A stretch of DNA of 38,812 nt from a virus. Where the stretch lies: positions 1 through 38,812 of IMG/VR virus record IMGVR_UViG_3300019926_000031. One strand, written 5' to 3'. The position numbers were made by a program, and so were the translations under genes. The notes beneath the pieces were generated by a model. It made no database searches. It saw only the letters and a list, made by a program, of their open reading frames with translations, and had not been told where the DNA came from. Below, one piece after another: positions 20,871 to 27,931 of the stretch; the stretch's first letter is position 1; each line of letters opens with the position of its first letter.

Positions 20871-21136
20871 TGTAGGCCTGATTGTGTCCCAAACCGGTCA
20901 ACGTTTTCCATCACAATATCATACTCAGGCACTTGCTCACCTTCGTCAACCGGTGTGAACGTTTCCGACTTAATCATAACCTCAAATGAATCGCGCGCTG
21001 GTTCATGCCACATTTTCACGAACTCAGCATCTTCCGGTAGGCCGTTAACAAAGCGCGTGCGGGGGTGGAACAGGTCAAGAATAAACTCTCGACCGATTAC
21101 GATACGCCGGACTTGCCTTCTATCAGCATCGGACAT
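20867..21136 (-). CDS. Antisense hypothetical protein inside the virion operon, 89 aa
   Basis: A basic-acidic protein beginning MSDADRRQVRRIVIGREF, with FHPRTRFVNGLPEDAEFVKMWHEP in the middle. Its stop overlaps the portal stop on the opposite strand, and its ATG is only 12 bases from the ATG of the MuF-like gene. A TATA-like GTTTATGTG on the minus strand (21164-21172) is about 32 bases upstream, inside that gene. It may be a moron, a gene added between two virion genes and expressed on its own. Function unknown. Confidence 0.65.
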   Translation of the reverse strand: MSDADRRQVRRIVIGREFILDLFHPRTRFVNGLPEDAEFVKMWHEPARDSFEVMIKSETFTPVDEGEQVPEYDIVMENVDRFGTQSGLH

Positions 21137-21148
21137 TGCACACTAATA

Positions 21149-22123
21149 ATGAGTTGTCACGCACATAAACATGACGCACTAAGCCCATACACGTTTGAGC
21201 GGAGCGAGAGCGAACCCACGAACACTTACACCGCTCAACAGCAATTCGCACAACGCCTAAGGGGAACACTTGCACGCATCAACGCCAAGATTAAAGAAGC
21301 AGTCGGCGAAAGAGACCTATTCAACCTCCAAGACGAAGCGCTGGCCGATGATGTACCAGATAGGGTGTTTGAGTTCCCAACGGACAGGCGGAAAATTGCA
21401 GGGTTTCTGGTTTGGCTTCGAGAACAGTTAGATGAGAACTTTCTTGCTGTTGTCGGGCCGGACAGAAACCAGTTTATACGAAAGGCCTACGCCGCTGGGA
21501 TACGGAACGCAGCAGACCAACTATCCGAGCTTGACGTAGCGTTTCTCCAAGAGGATACGGATACCTTAGTCGGGCGGCCAATCCACCGGAGTAGCCTACA
21601 GGAACTCTACACCAGAGCGTATGAACAGTTAGTTTCTGTTCGGGATGATATCGCCCAAGACGTTCGGGATATGCTCTTGAGTGGGTTCCGAGAGGGCAAA
21701 GGACCACGAGAGATAGCCCGCACACTCACGAATAGAGTGGACAGTATTGGCAAGCATCGCAGTACGATGATTGCCCGGAGTGAGGTTATCAACGCACACA
21801 GCGAAGGCACACTCACAACGGTAGAGGAAGCCAACAGAACGTCTGAGAGAGAAGCGGCAGTCACACACGGTGAATGGGATGCGGCAAATGACAGTCGGAC
21901 GTGTGCCTTCTGTAGAGCCTTAGACGGGACACGCCTCACAGTAAGCGAGATGCGAAACAATGCTGTGAACATTACTGGGAATCTCCCAGAGTCGTTTATC
22001 GGTCGCACGTTGACGTTGAAGCCGCCAGCACACCCAAACGGGAGATGTAATATATCTATCAGTATCGGGGCAACGATAGACAGGCCGTTGAATGAACGCT
22101 TGCCAAACGGGATACAAGCATGA
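21149..22123 (+). CDS. MuF-like head morphogenesis protein, 324 aa
   Basis: The C-terminal third has the MuF signature: GEWDAANDSRTCAFCRALDGT followed by LKPPAHPNGRCNISI, with two CxxC-like Cys, a conserved His and Cys, as in SPP1 gp7 and Mu gpF. Upstream lies a helical domain that includes DDIAQDVRDMLLSGFREGKGPREIARTL and ARSEVINAHSEG, typical of the family. It binds the portal and is packed in the prohead. I prefer the ATG at 21149; an upstream in-frame start at 21065 would overlap the antisense gene. Coupled by ATGA to the next gene. Confidence 0.85.
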   Translation: MSCHAHKHDALSPYTFERSESEPTNTYTAQQQFAQRLRGTLARINAKIKEAVGERDLFNLQDEALADDVPDRVFEFPTDRRKIAGFLVWLREQLDENFLAVVGPDRNQFIRKAYAAGIRNAADQLSELDVAFLQEDTDTLVGRPIHRSSLQELYTRAYEQLVSVRDDIAQDVRDMLLSGFREGKGPREIARTLTNRVDSIGKHRSTMIARSEVINAHSEGTLTTVEEANRTSEREAAVTHGEWDAANDSRTCAFCRALDGTRLTVSEMRNNAVNITGNLPESFIGRTLTLKPPAHPNGRCNISISIGATIDRPLNERLPNGIQA

Positions 22124-22560
22124 CGGAAACAGACCACGACAAAATACGATCCATTGCAGAACAACTTTCAGGTAGAACATTGCCCGGACTAACAGACTCA
22201 ACACTCATTGACATCATCGAAGCGAACATTAGAGAGAACAGCCGCGAGAGTAGCGGTGATACGACCGTTCAGGATGACGATGATGTGCTGTTGATGGACA
22301 CAAGTGGTGGGGCTGGGACGGTCACACTCCCGGAGACAGCGGATACGGGGCGGACAGTAACAGTGGTTGATAACGCCGGCAATGCAGCCACGAACACTAT
22401 CACAGTCACGGCAACGAACACAACGGTTTTCGACCTACCGGATGTGACAATTGACGCCGACTTTGCAGTATATACGTTCCAGTTCTTCAACGGTCGGTGG
22501 ATTGTGGTTGAAGCGTTTGAGGGCGGGGCAAGCAGTCTCTTGAGTGGTGTCACGCTATGA
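22120..22560 (+). CDS. Beta-sandwich protein, possible head fibre or decoration, 146 aa
   Basis: The first 50 residues are helical. Residues 55-135 form a repeated strand domain (VLLMDTSGGAGTVTLPE, RTVTVVDNAGNAATNTITVT, then YTFQFFNGRWIVVE). The same arrangement, an opening D-T-S/T-x-G, N-x-I-T strands and a final F/W strand, occurs in the fibre-like protein at 36033, and in many phage fibre proteins. Its position between the MuF-like and protease genes is unusual for a tail fibre and suggests a head surface role. ATGA overlaps on both sides. Confidence 0.6.
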   Translation: MTETDHDKIRSIAEQLSGRTLPGLTDSTLIDIIEANIRENSRESSGDTTVQDDDDVLLMDTSGGAGTVTLPETADTGRTVTVVDNAGNAATNTITVTATNTTVFDLPDVTIDADFAVYTFQFFNGRWIVVEAFEGGASSLLSGVTL

Positions 22561-24737
22561 CATTTGAACAAGTCACGCCGGGGTATGCAGCCTTAGCCGT
22601 TGACAGCGGTGACGTACCCACAGAGGATAGCACGCTTGTCTCAGGCGTTGCAATCGGTGAGAACGACATTACCATAGGTGGCAGTGGAAAGCAAACGCTC
22701 TGGCCGAAGGAAACGCTCAAAGAGGCAGCAGACGCCTTAGAAGGGCAACCACTCGCAACGGACACCGACCATACAGCAGAGAACCCGAAAGCACAAACCC
22801 CGGTTGAAGCAATCGCTGGGGAAGTGGTTAACGCCGGGTATGTTGATGGCGTCGGCGTTGTCTTTGAAGCCGAACTCGATGATGAGAGTCTTGCCGACAA
22901 GGTTCGGAACGGGCGGCTTGAAGTCTCACCGCTTGTGAGCCGAGACCTTGAACCGCTTGAAGACGGTGAAGCGGCGTTCAAAGCGACGAACATCAACCGC
23001 TGGCGGGACTTAGCACTCGTAGCGAACGGGGCCGCGCCAAGCAACGAAATCACGGTCGGGGAGAACCCACTAACCGCAGAAGCGTTGCATGAGGCACTGC
23101 AAGAACTAGTCCCACCGGAGCAAGCCGCAGAGAACGCACGGCGTGGCTTAGAGTGTGTTGAAGAGGTTGAGACAGATGCAGGAGAGGCACAGGGGAGGGA
23201 CACCGCGAGAGCAATCATTGACAGTGTGGAAAATAATGAACCACTCTCAGAAGATATGGTGTCAGAGATTGCCAGCTTTGACCGCCATAGAGAGCAAGGC
23301 AATCACACCATAGACGATGAGTTTGAAGGCAATCCTTGTGAGGATAACGGCTATGTGAGTTGGCAACTCTGGGGCGGTGACGCTGGTGTTGATTGGGCAC
23401 AAGATAAGAATGAAAGCATGGCAGAGTCACAAGGCCAGAATCCAAGCACAGAGATACCCAACGCCGAAGCCCTCAAAACAGTTGCCGGTGTCACATTTGA
23501 AGATACCGACACCGGAGAGTTAGACGAAAGCGAAATCCCGAACGAAGGGTATGAAAGTCATTACCTCTACCCGGAGGATACCAAAACCGAGAGTGGCTAC
23601 CCCGTCGTTGACGCAGAGGGCAACCTTCGCAAAGGGAATGTAGACGCGGCATGGTCGCTTGGAGCAAGAGGGCGTGCATCCGAAGATGAGCACGACTCTC
23701 GGCTGATGGAACTCGCACAAGAGTTTGACAATCCCCCAGAGTGGGCTATGGATGATGCTGAGTCAATGGCGGACATGGCCGACCTAAGTAACGGCGACCT
23801 TGTGCGCTGGAATAGTGGCGGGGACAGAGACGCCTTCGGAATGGTGGAAGACACCATTTCAGAAGGGCAGTTTGATGATGAGATTGACGGTGATGTGACG
23901 GTTGAGGCACCTGCGGCGCTTATCACTGTGCATACGCCCGGTGATGACGGGTGGGAGGAAACAGAGCAACAGGTGGCACACAAACCAGACACACTTGAGA
24001 TTATCGACGAACTGCCGGACCCAGAGAGTCTTGCGAAACACGAGGAAAACATGGCAAGCGTCCCGGATAGCCTGAAGTTCGATAATCCCGGTGAAGCCAT
24101 GAGCAAGGCGCAAGGCATGGGTTTTGAGGAAATCCATAGTCACGGAGAGGGAGAATCAACTATCTTCATGCCGGGGCCAACGCATGAAGACCTGCTGTCG
24201 GAACTTGAGACCCAGAGCGATGACGGGACGCAAGAGTCTATGTCCCAGAGTTCTGTGGTTGCGGACTCCAAACTAACAATGGACGAAATTACTGATACTG
24301 ACGTGGCTGTGCTTGAAGCCGCAGAATCTCTTGATGAGCCTGTTCAGGCACTAGAGGAGTTTGCGGCCACGGAACAGCCAACGGTTGTGAACGGAGAAAC
24401 GTTTGAAAGTATGCGCGGCGTGCTTGAGGAAGCCCTGAACGAAAAGGCAGACCTCAAGGAGAGCACGATTGAAGCCCTGTCGTTTGGCGCACTCGTGAGT
24501 GAGTTCCAGAACGACGACGGGGAACTTGTTGCCGAAGCCCTCGTGCAGAATCCTGAGACAAGTCAGCCGGAAGACAACGGTGAGGAAGCCCTGTCGGAAG
24601 ATGCGGATGTTGAAAAGGCAGAGGCACTGTATCAGGATTATCAGAGCCTTGGGCTTGGCGGTGAGGGAATCAAAGACGACATTGTTGAAGCACTCGGTGT
24701 GAGTGACTTTGACGAAGCAAAAGAGGTGCTTAACTAA
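22557..24737 (+). CDS. Prohead protease fused to scaffold and extra domains, 726 aa
   Basis: Residues 1-140 look like a capsid maturation protease: PLATDTDHTAEN carries a candidate catalytic His at 72 and LEVSPLVSRD a candidate Ser at 124. Then come several modules seen separately in phage genes: PPEQAAENARRGLECVEE with IASFDRHREQG and SWQLWGGDAGVDWA (about 190-285), a segment with YLYPEDTKTESGYPVVDA and AWSLGARGRA (about 340-390), a tudor-like strand segment NGDLVRWNSGGDRDAFGMV (about 405-475), and an acidic helical scaffold-like end (600-726). The protein cleaves the scaffold and capsid proteins during head assembly. The fusion is long for its family. ATGA upstream, overlap with the decoration gene downstream. 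Confidence 0.75.
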   Translation: MTFEQVTPGYAALAVDSGDVPTEDSTLVSGVAIGENDITIGGSGKQTLWPKETLKEAADALEGQPLATDTDHTAENPKAQTPVEAIAGEVVNAGYVDGVGVVFEAELDDESLADKVRNGRLEVSPLVSRDLEPLEDGEAAFKATNINRWRDLALVANGAAPSNEITVGENPLTAEALHEALQELVPPEQAAENARRGLECVEEVETDAGEAQGRDTARAIIDSVENNEPLSEDMVSEIASFDRHREQGNHTIDDEFEGNPCEDNGYVSWQLWGGDAGVDWAQDKNESMAESQGQNPSTEIPNAEALKTVAGVTFEDTDTGELDESEIPNEGYESHYLYPEDTKTESGYPVVDAEGNLRKGNVDAAWSLGARGRASEDEHDSRLMELAQEFDNPPEWAMDDAESMADMADLSNGDLVRWNSGGDRDAFGMVEDTISEGQFDDEIDGDVTVEAPAALITVHTPGDDGWEETEQQVAHKPDTLEIIDELPDPESLAKHEENMASVPDSLKFDNPGEAMSKAQGMGFEEIHSHGEGESTIFMPGPTHEDLLSELETQSDDGTQESMSQSSVVADSKLTMDEITDTDVAVLEAAESLDEPVQALEEFAATEQPTVVNGETFESMRGVLEEALNEKADLKESTIEALSFGALVSEFQNDDGELVAEALVQNPETSQPEDNGEEALSEDADVEKAEALYQDYQSLGLGGEGIKDDIVEALGVSDFDEAKEVLN

Positions 24738-25150
24738 TGGCAGAACCTAGTGCAAGTGCGGAACTTGGCGATGCGGCGTATGGCTCTGACCCGGGGGTGG
24801 TTACCTACGAAGCAGATGAGGCTATCTCTGCCGGGGATGCTGTCACCATTGACAGCACGAATCAACTCCTACAGGCGGCCAACTCTGGTGACACGAACGC
24901 TCGCGTTGTCGGCATTGCGGCTGATGACGCCACTGACGGTGACGAAGTGGGCGTCTATGTGTCCGGTCGAGTAGTCGCAAATGTCGGCAGTGGCGTCACG
25001 GCTGGTGAAGAACTCGCCGCTAGCACGACTGACGGCCAGCTTGCGGCTGGCAGTGGTGGGCCGGTTGCACTCACTGATGCTGGTGGGGTTGCTGGCCTGT
25101 CTGCCGGGTACAGTCTTGATAGTAACACCGCAGTTGTGGAGATTCGATAA
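24737..25150 (+). CDS. DUF2190-like capsid decoration protein, 137 aa
   Basis: A beta-rich, Gly/Ala/Thr-rich protein with the family pattern GVVTYEADEAISAGDAVTID, RVVGIAADDATDGDEVGVYVSGRV and GVTAGEELAAS. Proteins of this type stabilise the HK97-type shell or join capsomers, and are encoded directly before the major capsid protein, as here. Overlaps the next start by one base. Confidence 0.8.
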   Translation: MAEPSASAELGDAAYGSDPGVVTYEADEAISAGDAVTIDSTNQLLQAANSGDTNARVVGIAADDATDGDEVGVYVSGRVVANVGSGVTAGEELAASTTDGQLAAGSGGPVALTDAGGVAGLSAGYSLDSNTAVVEIR

Positions 25151-25995
25151 TGCCTATTGAACAGCGAGATGTTCCGGTTCAGCCGGAGACGATTCTTCGA
25201 GAGGTTCAGGAGCGAACGCAGCCAACCTACCAGTTCCGCGAAGCATTCCGGGACTTTGACGCAAGTGATCAGGACGCCGAGGAACTCAAGTTCCCGGTCC
25301 CAGACGACGACCTTGAAGGCCACGTTGTTGAGATTGACGAAGGCTCTGATTTCCCGCGTTCGGAACTCAACTATTCGGAAGTCTCTGCGGTCCGACAGAA
25401 GTACGGCTTTGAGGTTGTCATTACCGATGAGGCTGTTCGGTTTGGCCGTGTAGATATCGAAATGGAGAGTCAGGAGGAAATGGCTCGCGCGGCCACCAAG
25501 AACCTTGACCAGCGGGCATTCAACCTGCTGGATAGCAACAATAACGGCACTGTCGTTGGCAACGACGGCGAAGACCTTGACTTTGAGGCTGTTGTTGAAG
25601 CCTACGAGGTGCTGAACGCTGGTGAATACGACCTTGGACAGACTGGAATGCTTGCCGGCACGGATGCTGTCCGTGACCTGAGCCTTGACGACTCGTTTAA
25701 TCGGGCAACCGAACTCGGTGATAGTCTCGTTACCGACCAAGGGCCGGAGGTTATTGGTGAGATATATAATATCCCGGTTATGCGGACCAATACCGGGGAC
25801 TTTGGCGACGATGAAGCGTTCATGGTCGACATGAGCAAGTACGGCTACCTTGCCGAGTGGGAACCCATGTCGGTCAACACGTACCGCGAGGAATCCAACC
25901 AGCAGACCGTCTATCAGATTAGCGGTCACAATGGCTTTGCTGTCACTGACGCTGACGCCTGTGTCAAACTACAGGGCGGAACTAGTGGAGCATAG
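25150..25995 (+). CDS. Major capsid protein, HK97 fold, 281 aa
   Basis: The fold is recognisable by context and by strands such as LKFPVPDDDLEGHVVEIDEG and RQKYGFEVVITDEAVRFGRVDIEME, followed by the long helix region and P-domain strands IPVMRTNTGDFG and MVDMSKYGYLAEWEPMSV. It lies directly after protease and decoration genes and before a gap with a hairpin, the normal place. Strongly acidic, as expected for a haloarchaeal virus. No intein or insertion is seen. Confidence 0.85.
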   Translation: MPIEQRDVPVQPETILREVQERTQPTYQFREAFRDFDASDQDAEELKFPVPDDDLEGHVVEIDEGSDFPRSELNYSEVSAVRQKYGFEVVITDEAVRFGRVDIEMESQEEMARAATKNLDQRAFNLLDSNNNGTVVGNDGEDLDFEAVVEAYEVLNAGEYDLGQTGMLAGTDAVRDLSLDDSFNRATELGDSLVTDQGPEVIGEIYNIPVMRTNTGDFGDDEAFMVDMSKYGYLAEWEPMSVNTYREESNQQTVYQISGHNGFAVTDADACVKLQGGTSGA

Positions 25996-25996
25996 A

Positions 25997-26051
25997 GCGG
26001 CTATACTCGGTGATTAGGGTGGTCTGACTATCCTAATCATAAGCGGCTATA
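25997..26051. terminator. Hairpin flanked by direct repeats after the capsid gene
   Basis: TGATTAGG (26011-26018) and CCTAATCA (26032-26039) are exact inverted repeats, and the 9-base direct repeat GCGGCTATA occurs on both sides (25997-26005 and 26043-26051), 46 bases apart. It begins just after the capsid stop at 25995. The hairpin may attenuate transcription so that the capsid gene is expressed more than the next; the repeats could also be an operator for a second promoter, since the following ATG at 26059 is close. Confidence 0.55.
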
Positions 26052-26058
26052 GTCACCC

Positions 26059-26415
26059 ATGTCAACAGCCACACCACAACAGGTAACCAACGTCATATCA
26101 ACTGACCTTAGCGACAGTCAAATCCAAAGTTACCTTGATGACGTAACTTTTGAAGCCGAACAGGCGATAGACAAATACCAAAGTAAACTCTCCACAGAAG
26201 CGAAGGAACAGTTAGAGAAATATCTTGCCGCGCTGAGAATCCGGCAGTGGAGAGATAAAGGCATCAGTAGCACATCCAGAGAGACGGCAAGTGTGACCTA
26301 CGAGGGGATGGGTATAGAAGCGCTTAAGAAGGCTGTTGACAAACGCGATCCAAGCGGGACGTTAGCCTTCCAGACGGACACAGACAGATACACAGGAGTT
26401 GCAAGCCATGACTAA
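26059..26415 (+). CDS. Head-tail connector, HK97 gp6-like, 118 aa
   Basis: A helical protein with TDLSDSQIQSYLDDVTFEAEQAID and QLEKYLAALRIRQWRDKG, close to the gp6/gp15-like adaptor pattern of helices (first helix placing, then a tract before the tail). The C-terminal part is predicted strand and loop. It is the first gene after the capsid, the standard position of the adaptor ring that joins portal to neck. Overlaps the next gene by 8 bases. Confidence 0.75.
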   Translation: MSTATPQQVTNVISTDLSDSQIQSYLDDVTFEAEQAIDKYQSKLSTEAKEQLEKYLAALRIRQWRDKGISSTSRETASVTYEGMGIEALKKAVDKRDPSGTLAFQTDTDRYTGVASHD

Positions 26416-26641
26416 AGCACGTTGTACGCGAGGATTTGGAATAGTCACTGACCCAGAAACGGGTGAGGAAATCAACGTTGAAGGGGAATTTGAGACGACA
26501 GCGGAACAGTTTGAACGCCTTGATGCGGCATACTCCGGGATGGAAATTATTGAATCGGATGATAGTTGCGCGCATGGGGATTGCAGCCGGACTGTGACGG
26601 ATAGTAAATACTGCTGGCAACACCCAACCGATGACAACTAA
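26408..26641 (+). CDS. Small Cys/His protein in the neck region, 77 aa
   Basis: Beta-like start (CTRGFGIVTDPETGEEINVEGEFETT) and a C-terminal zinc site SCAHGDCSRTVTDSKYCWQH (C-x-x-x-x-C ... C-x-x-H). Position between connector and membrane protein. Function unknown; might be a small neck protein. The ATG at 26408 overlaps the previous gene by 8 bases. Confidence 0.6.
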   Translation: MTKARCTRGFGIVTDPETGEEINVEGEFETTAEQFERLDAAYSGMEIIESDDSCAHGDCSRTVTDSKYCWQHPTDDN

Positions 26642-26912
26642 CAAACGCCCGTGGTACTGCGACGGGGAGCTGATTAATGAATACAAACACGCAACTCAAA
26701 GTTTAGCGATGCATAAAGCCCTCAAGATAACAAAGAGCATTATCGTTAACCTTGGCTTGATTATAATCACGCTCTATGGGCTTCGGCTGGGGGCTAGCCC
26801 ATCGCGCATTGTCCCCCTATCGTTGCTTATCCTTGCAGCCTTCAACGGTGTCGAATATTCAGAAATCCAGAGTTTGAAACAGGCAATCACTGAGTCTAAC
26901 GATAAAGACTAA
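26631..26912 (+). CDS. Two-span membrane protein, 93 aa
   Basis: Two hydrophobic segments (IIVNLGLIIITLYGLRL and IVPLSLLILAAFNGV) in a charged protein. A holin is conceivable because of the size and number of spans. It lies in the head-tail part of the operon directly before the 366-base non-coding stretch. Overlaps the previous gene by 11 bases. Confidence 0.65.
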   Translation: MTTNKRPWYCDGELINEYKHATQSLAMHKALKITKSIIVNLGLIIITLYGLRLGASPSRIVPLSLLILAAFNGVEYSEIQSLKQAITESNDKD

Positions 26913-26938
26913 GTGGCAGTATCCCGTTGTCTTAGGTG

Positions 26939-27018
26939 GCTACGAACTGGTGGTAAAACACCTTCGGATAGCCGTGTAACGTCGCCGCGAGGTAGCGAGG
27001 ACGCACAACCACTGGTTG
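26939..27018 (+). ncRNA. Candidate structured RNA: three abutting hairpins
   Basis: Hairpin 1 (26939-26974): GGCTA pairs with TAGCC, GAA with TTC, and GGTG with CACC around GTAAAA. Hairpin 2 (26975-27007): GTG pairs with CAC, CGTC with GACG, and CGC with GCG. Hairpin 3 (27008-27018): AACC pairs with GGTT around ACT. They follow each other without gaps, and TATCCCG near 26920 can pair imperfectly with CGGGCATA near 27056 to close the whole. No coding frame of normal composition is present. The stretch lies between a membrane protein gene and tRNA-Leu, within 26913-27072. Family unknown; it might be processed together with the tRNA. Confidence 0.45.
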
Positions 27019-27072
27019 CCTGTGACCTATCTCGTTTAGGGTGTCTGTCTCTATCGGGCATAGTTTGTTTTT

Positions 27073-27155
27073 GCATCCGTAGCCAAGTAGCCAACGGCAA
27101 CCGGCTTAAGACCGGTCCCTAAGTGGGTACCACGGTGCAAATCCGTGCGGATGCA
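27073..27155 (+). tRNA. tRNA-Leu, anticodon TAA
   Basis: The acceptor arm GCATCCG/CGGATGC is a perfect 7-bp stem with discriminator A at 27155. The D arm is closed by GCC/GGC; the anticodon arm is ACCGG-CTTAAGA-CCGGT with anticodon TAA; a long variable arm (CCC/GGG stem) marks a class II tRNA; the T arm is CACGG-TGCAAAT-CCGTG. CCA is not encoded. It reads UUA codons, which are rare in GC-rich haloarchaea but frequent in this virus (TTA is common in many of its genes). It lies on the sense strand of the virion operon. Confidence 0.95.
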
Positions 27156-27158
27156 TAT

Positions 27159-27180
27159 GCTCAAGATGCAAGCCTTGAGC
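27159..27180 (+). other. 7-bp hairpin just after the tRNA
   Basis: GCTCAAG (27159-27165) pairs with CTTGAGC (27174-27180) around an 8-base loop. It starts 4 bases after the tRNA end, so it may shape 3' processing of the tRNA or belong to a longer structured transcript. Confidence 0.5.
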
Positions 27181-27190
27181 GACGGCAAGA

Positions 27191-27259
27191 CGGTTTTGTG
27201 GGATACTAGTAATCCACATGAGACGGCATTAGTGTACACGCCGAAACCGGACAAAACCG
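27191..27259. repeat. Nested inverted repeats downstream of tRNA-Leu
   Basis: CGGTTTTGT (27191-27199) and ACAAAACCG (27251-27259) are perfect 9-bp inverted repeats. Between them a near-perfect 22-bp palindrome (27197-27218) has arms TGTGG and CCACA around core TACTAGTA, and CGGC (27224-27227) pairs with GCCG (27240-27243). As RNA this forms a three-way junction; as DNA the palindrome could be a protein binding or recombination site. The stretch from 27156 to 27278 has no gene. Confidence 0.5.
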
Positions 27260-27278
27260 AGCGATTATACAACTCACA

Positions 27279-27509
27279 ATGAGTGATAACAATCCATATC
27301 CCGATGAACCAGAACTGTTTGATGAGGAAGGCGATAGCATGGCCTTTGGCGTGGGTTTAGGCGACGGTTTCAAACGACTGAAGCCGCTACCGGGCCGATA
27401 CAAGAGTGCCAAGGCAAACCCGTACTACTACTATCCGGGCTTTATCATCGGCTATCTCCTGAAGGCGCTTGGAGTAGCATTGCTAGCATACGCTGGTGTT
27501 CAGGTGTGA
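27279..27509 (+). CDS. Small protein with C-terminal membrane segment, 76 aa
   Basis: The N-terminal half is acidic and Pro-rich (NNPYPDEPELFDEEGD); the C-terminal segment FIIGYLLKALGVALLAYAGV is hydrophobic and could span a membrane. It is coupled by GTGA to the next gene. It restarts the virion operon after the non-coding stretch. Function unknown. Confidence 0.6.
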   Translation: MSDNNPYPDEPELFDEEGDSMAFGVGLGDGFKRLKPLPGRYKSAKANPYYYYPGFIIGYLLKALGVALLAYAGVQV

Positions 27510-27931
27510 CAGATTTTAATCTTGAGTTAGACGGGTTTGAAAAGACCAAACAGCGATTTGAGGAGCTCCGGGAACGGTACGACGGCGATGGCGTGACCTA
27601 TGTTGTGGGTACAAGCGTTGAATACGGGGTATTTTTGGAGTTCGGAGCCGAAGACCTACCCCCTTACCCATGGTTTCGGCCAGCTATTCGAGAGTTCCGA
27701 GCGGATCCAGAGTCGTTCCTGTTGGACAACACAGACTTCGGCAGTGTCGATGAGATAGAAACGACTGAGGAATTAGTCAAAGCCGTGAGTTTTGCATTAG
27801 AGAACAAAATGACTGCCAACGTGAATGCACAGGACCCATCGGCGGATAGAAGTCCGGGCGTTGACCCAGACCATCCGTCGAGAGACACTGGCAACTTGGC
27901 CGCAAGCGTCTCTGCCGTAAGAATTAACTAA
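27506..27931 (+). CDS. HK97 gp10-like head-tail joining protein, 141 aa
   Basis: The pattern YVVGTSVEYGVFLEFGAEDLPPYPWFRPAIREF is characteristic of the gp10/neck or tail completion family (strand with Y-x-x-x-x-E-F-G then P-x-x-P-x-x-F-R-P-A). The N-terminus is a helix (FEKTKQRFEELRERYD), the C-terminus hydrophilic. Starts at GTG 27506, overlapping the previous stop (GTGA). Probably a neck protein joining head and tail. The gene ends in ATTAACTAA, which matters for the HNH insertion following it. Confidence 0.75.
   Translation: MTDFNLELDGFEKTKQRFEELRERYDGDGVTYVVGTSVEYGVFLEFGAEDLPPYPWFRPAIREFRADPESFLLDNTDFGSVDEIETTEELVKAVSFALENKMTANVNAQDPSADRSPGVDPDHPSRDTGNLAASVSAVRIN

Noticed and set aside
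22550-23302. Long open frame on the minus strand, 250 codons, inside the protease gene
   Set aside because: It is a mirror of the strongly acidic, codon-biased plus-strand gene; its protein is Ser/Ala-rich without domain features and it has no promoter or coupling.
24955-25929. Long open frame on the minus strand opposite the capsid and decoration genes
   Set aside because: Opposite the two best-supported capsid genes; no motif and no neighbouring leftward gene.
26909-27100. 63-codon minus-strand frame across the structured RNA and the tRNA
   Set aside because: It runs through a clear tRNA and has an Arg/Ser/Pro-rich composition unlike viral proteins here; the hairpins are a better explanation.
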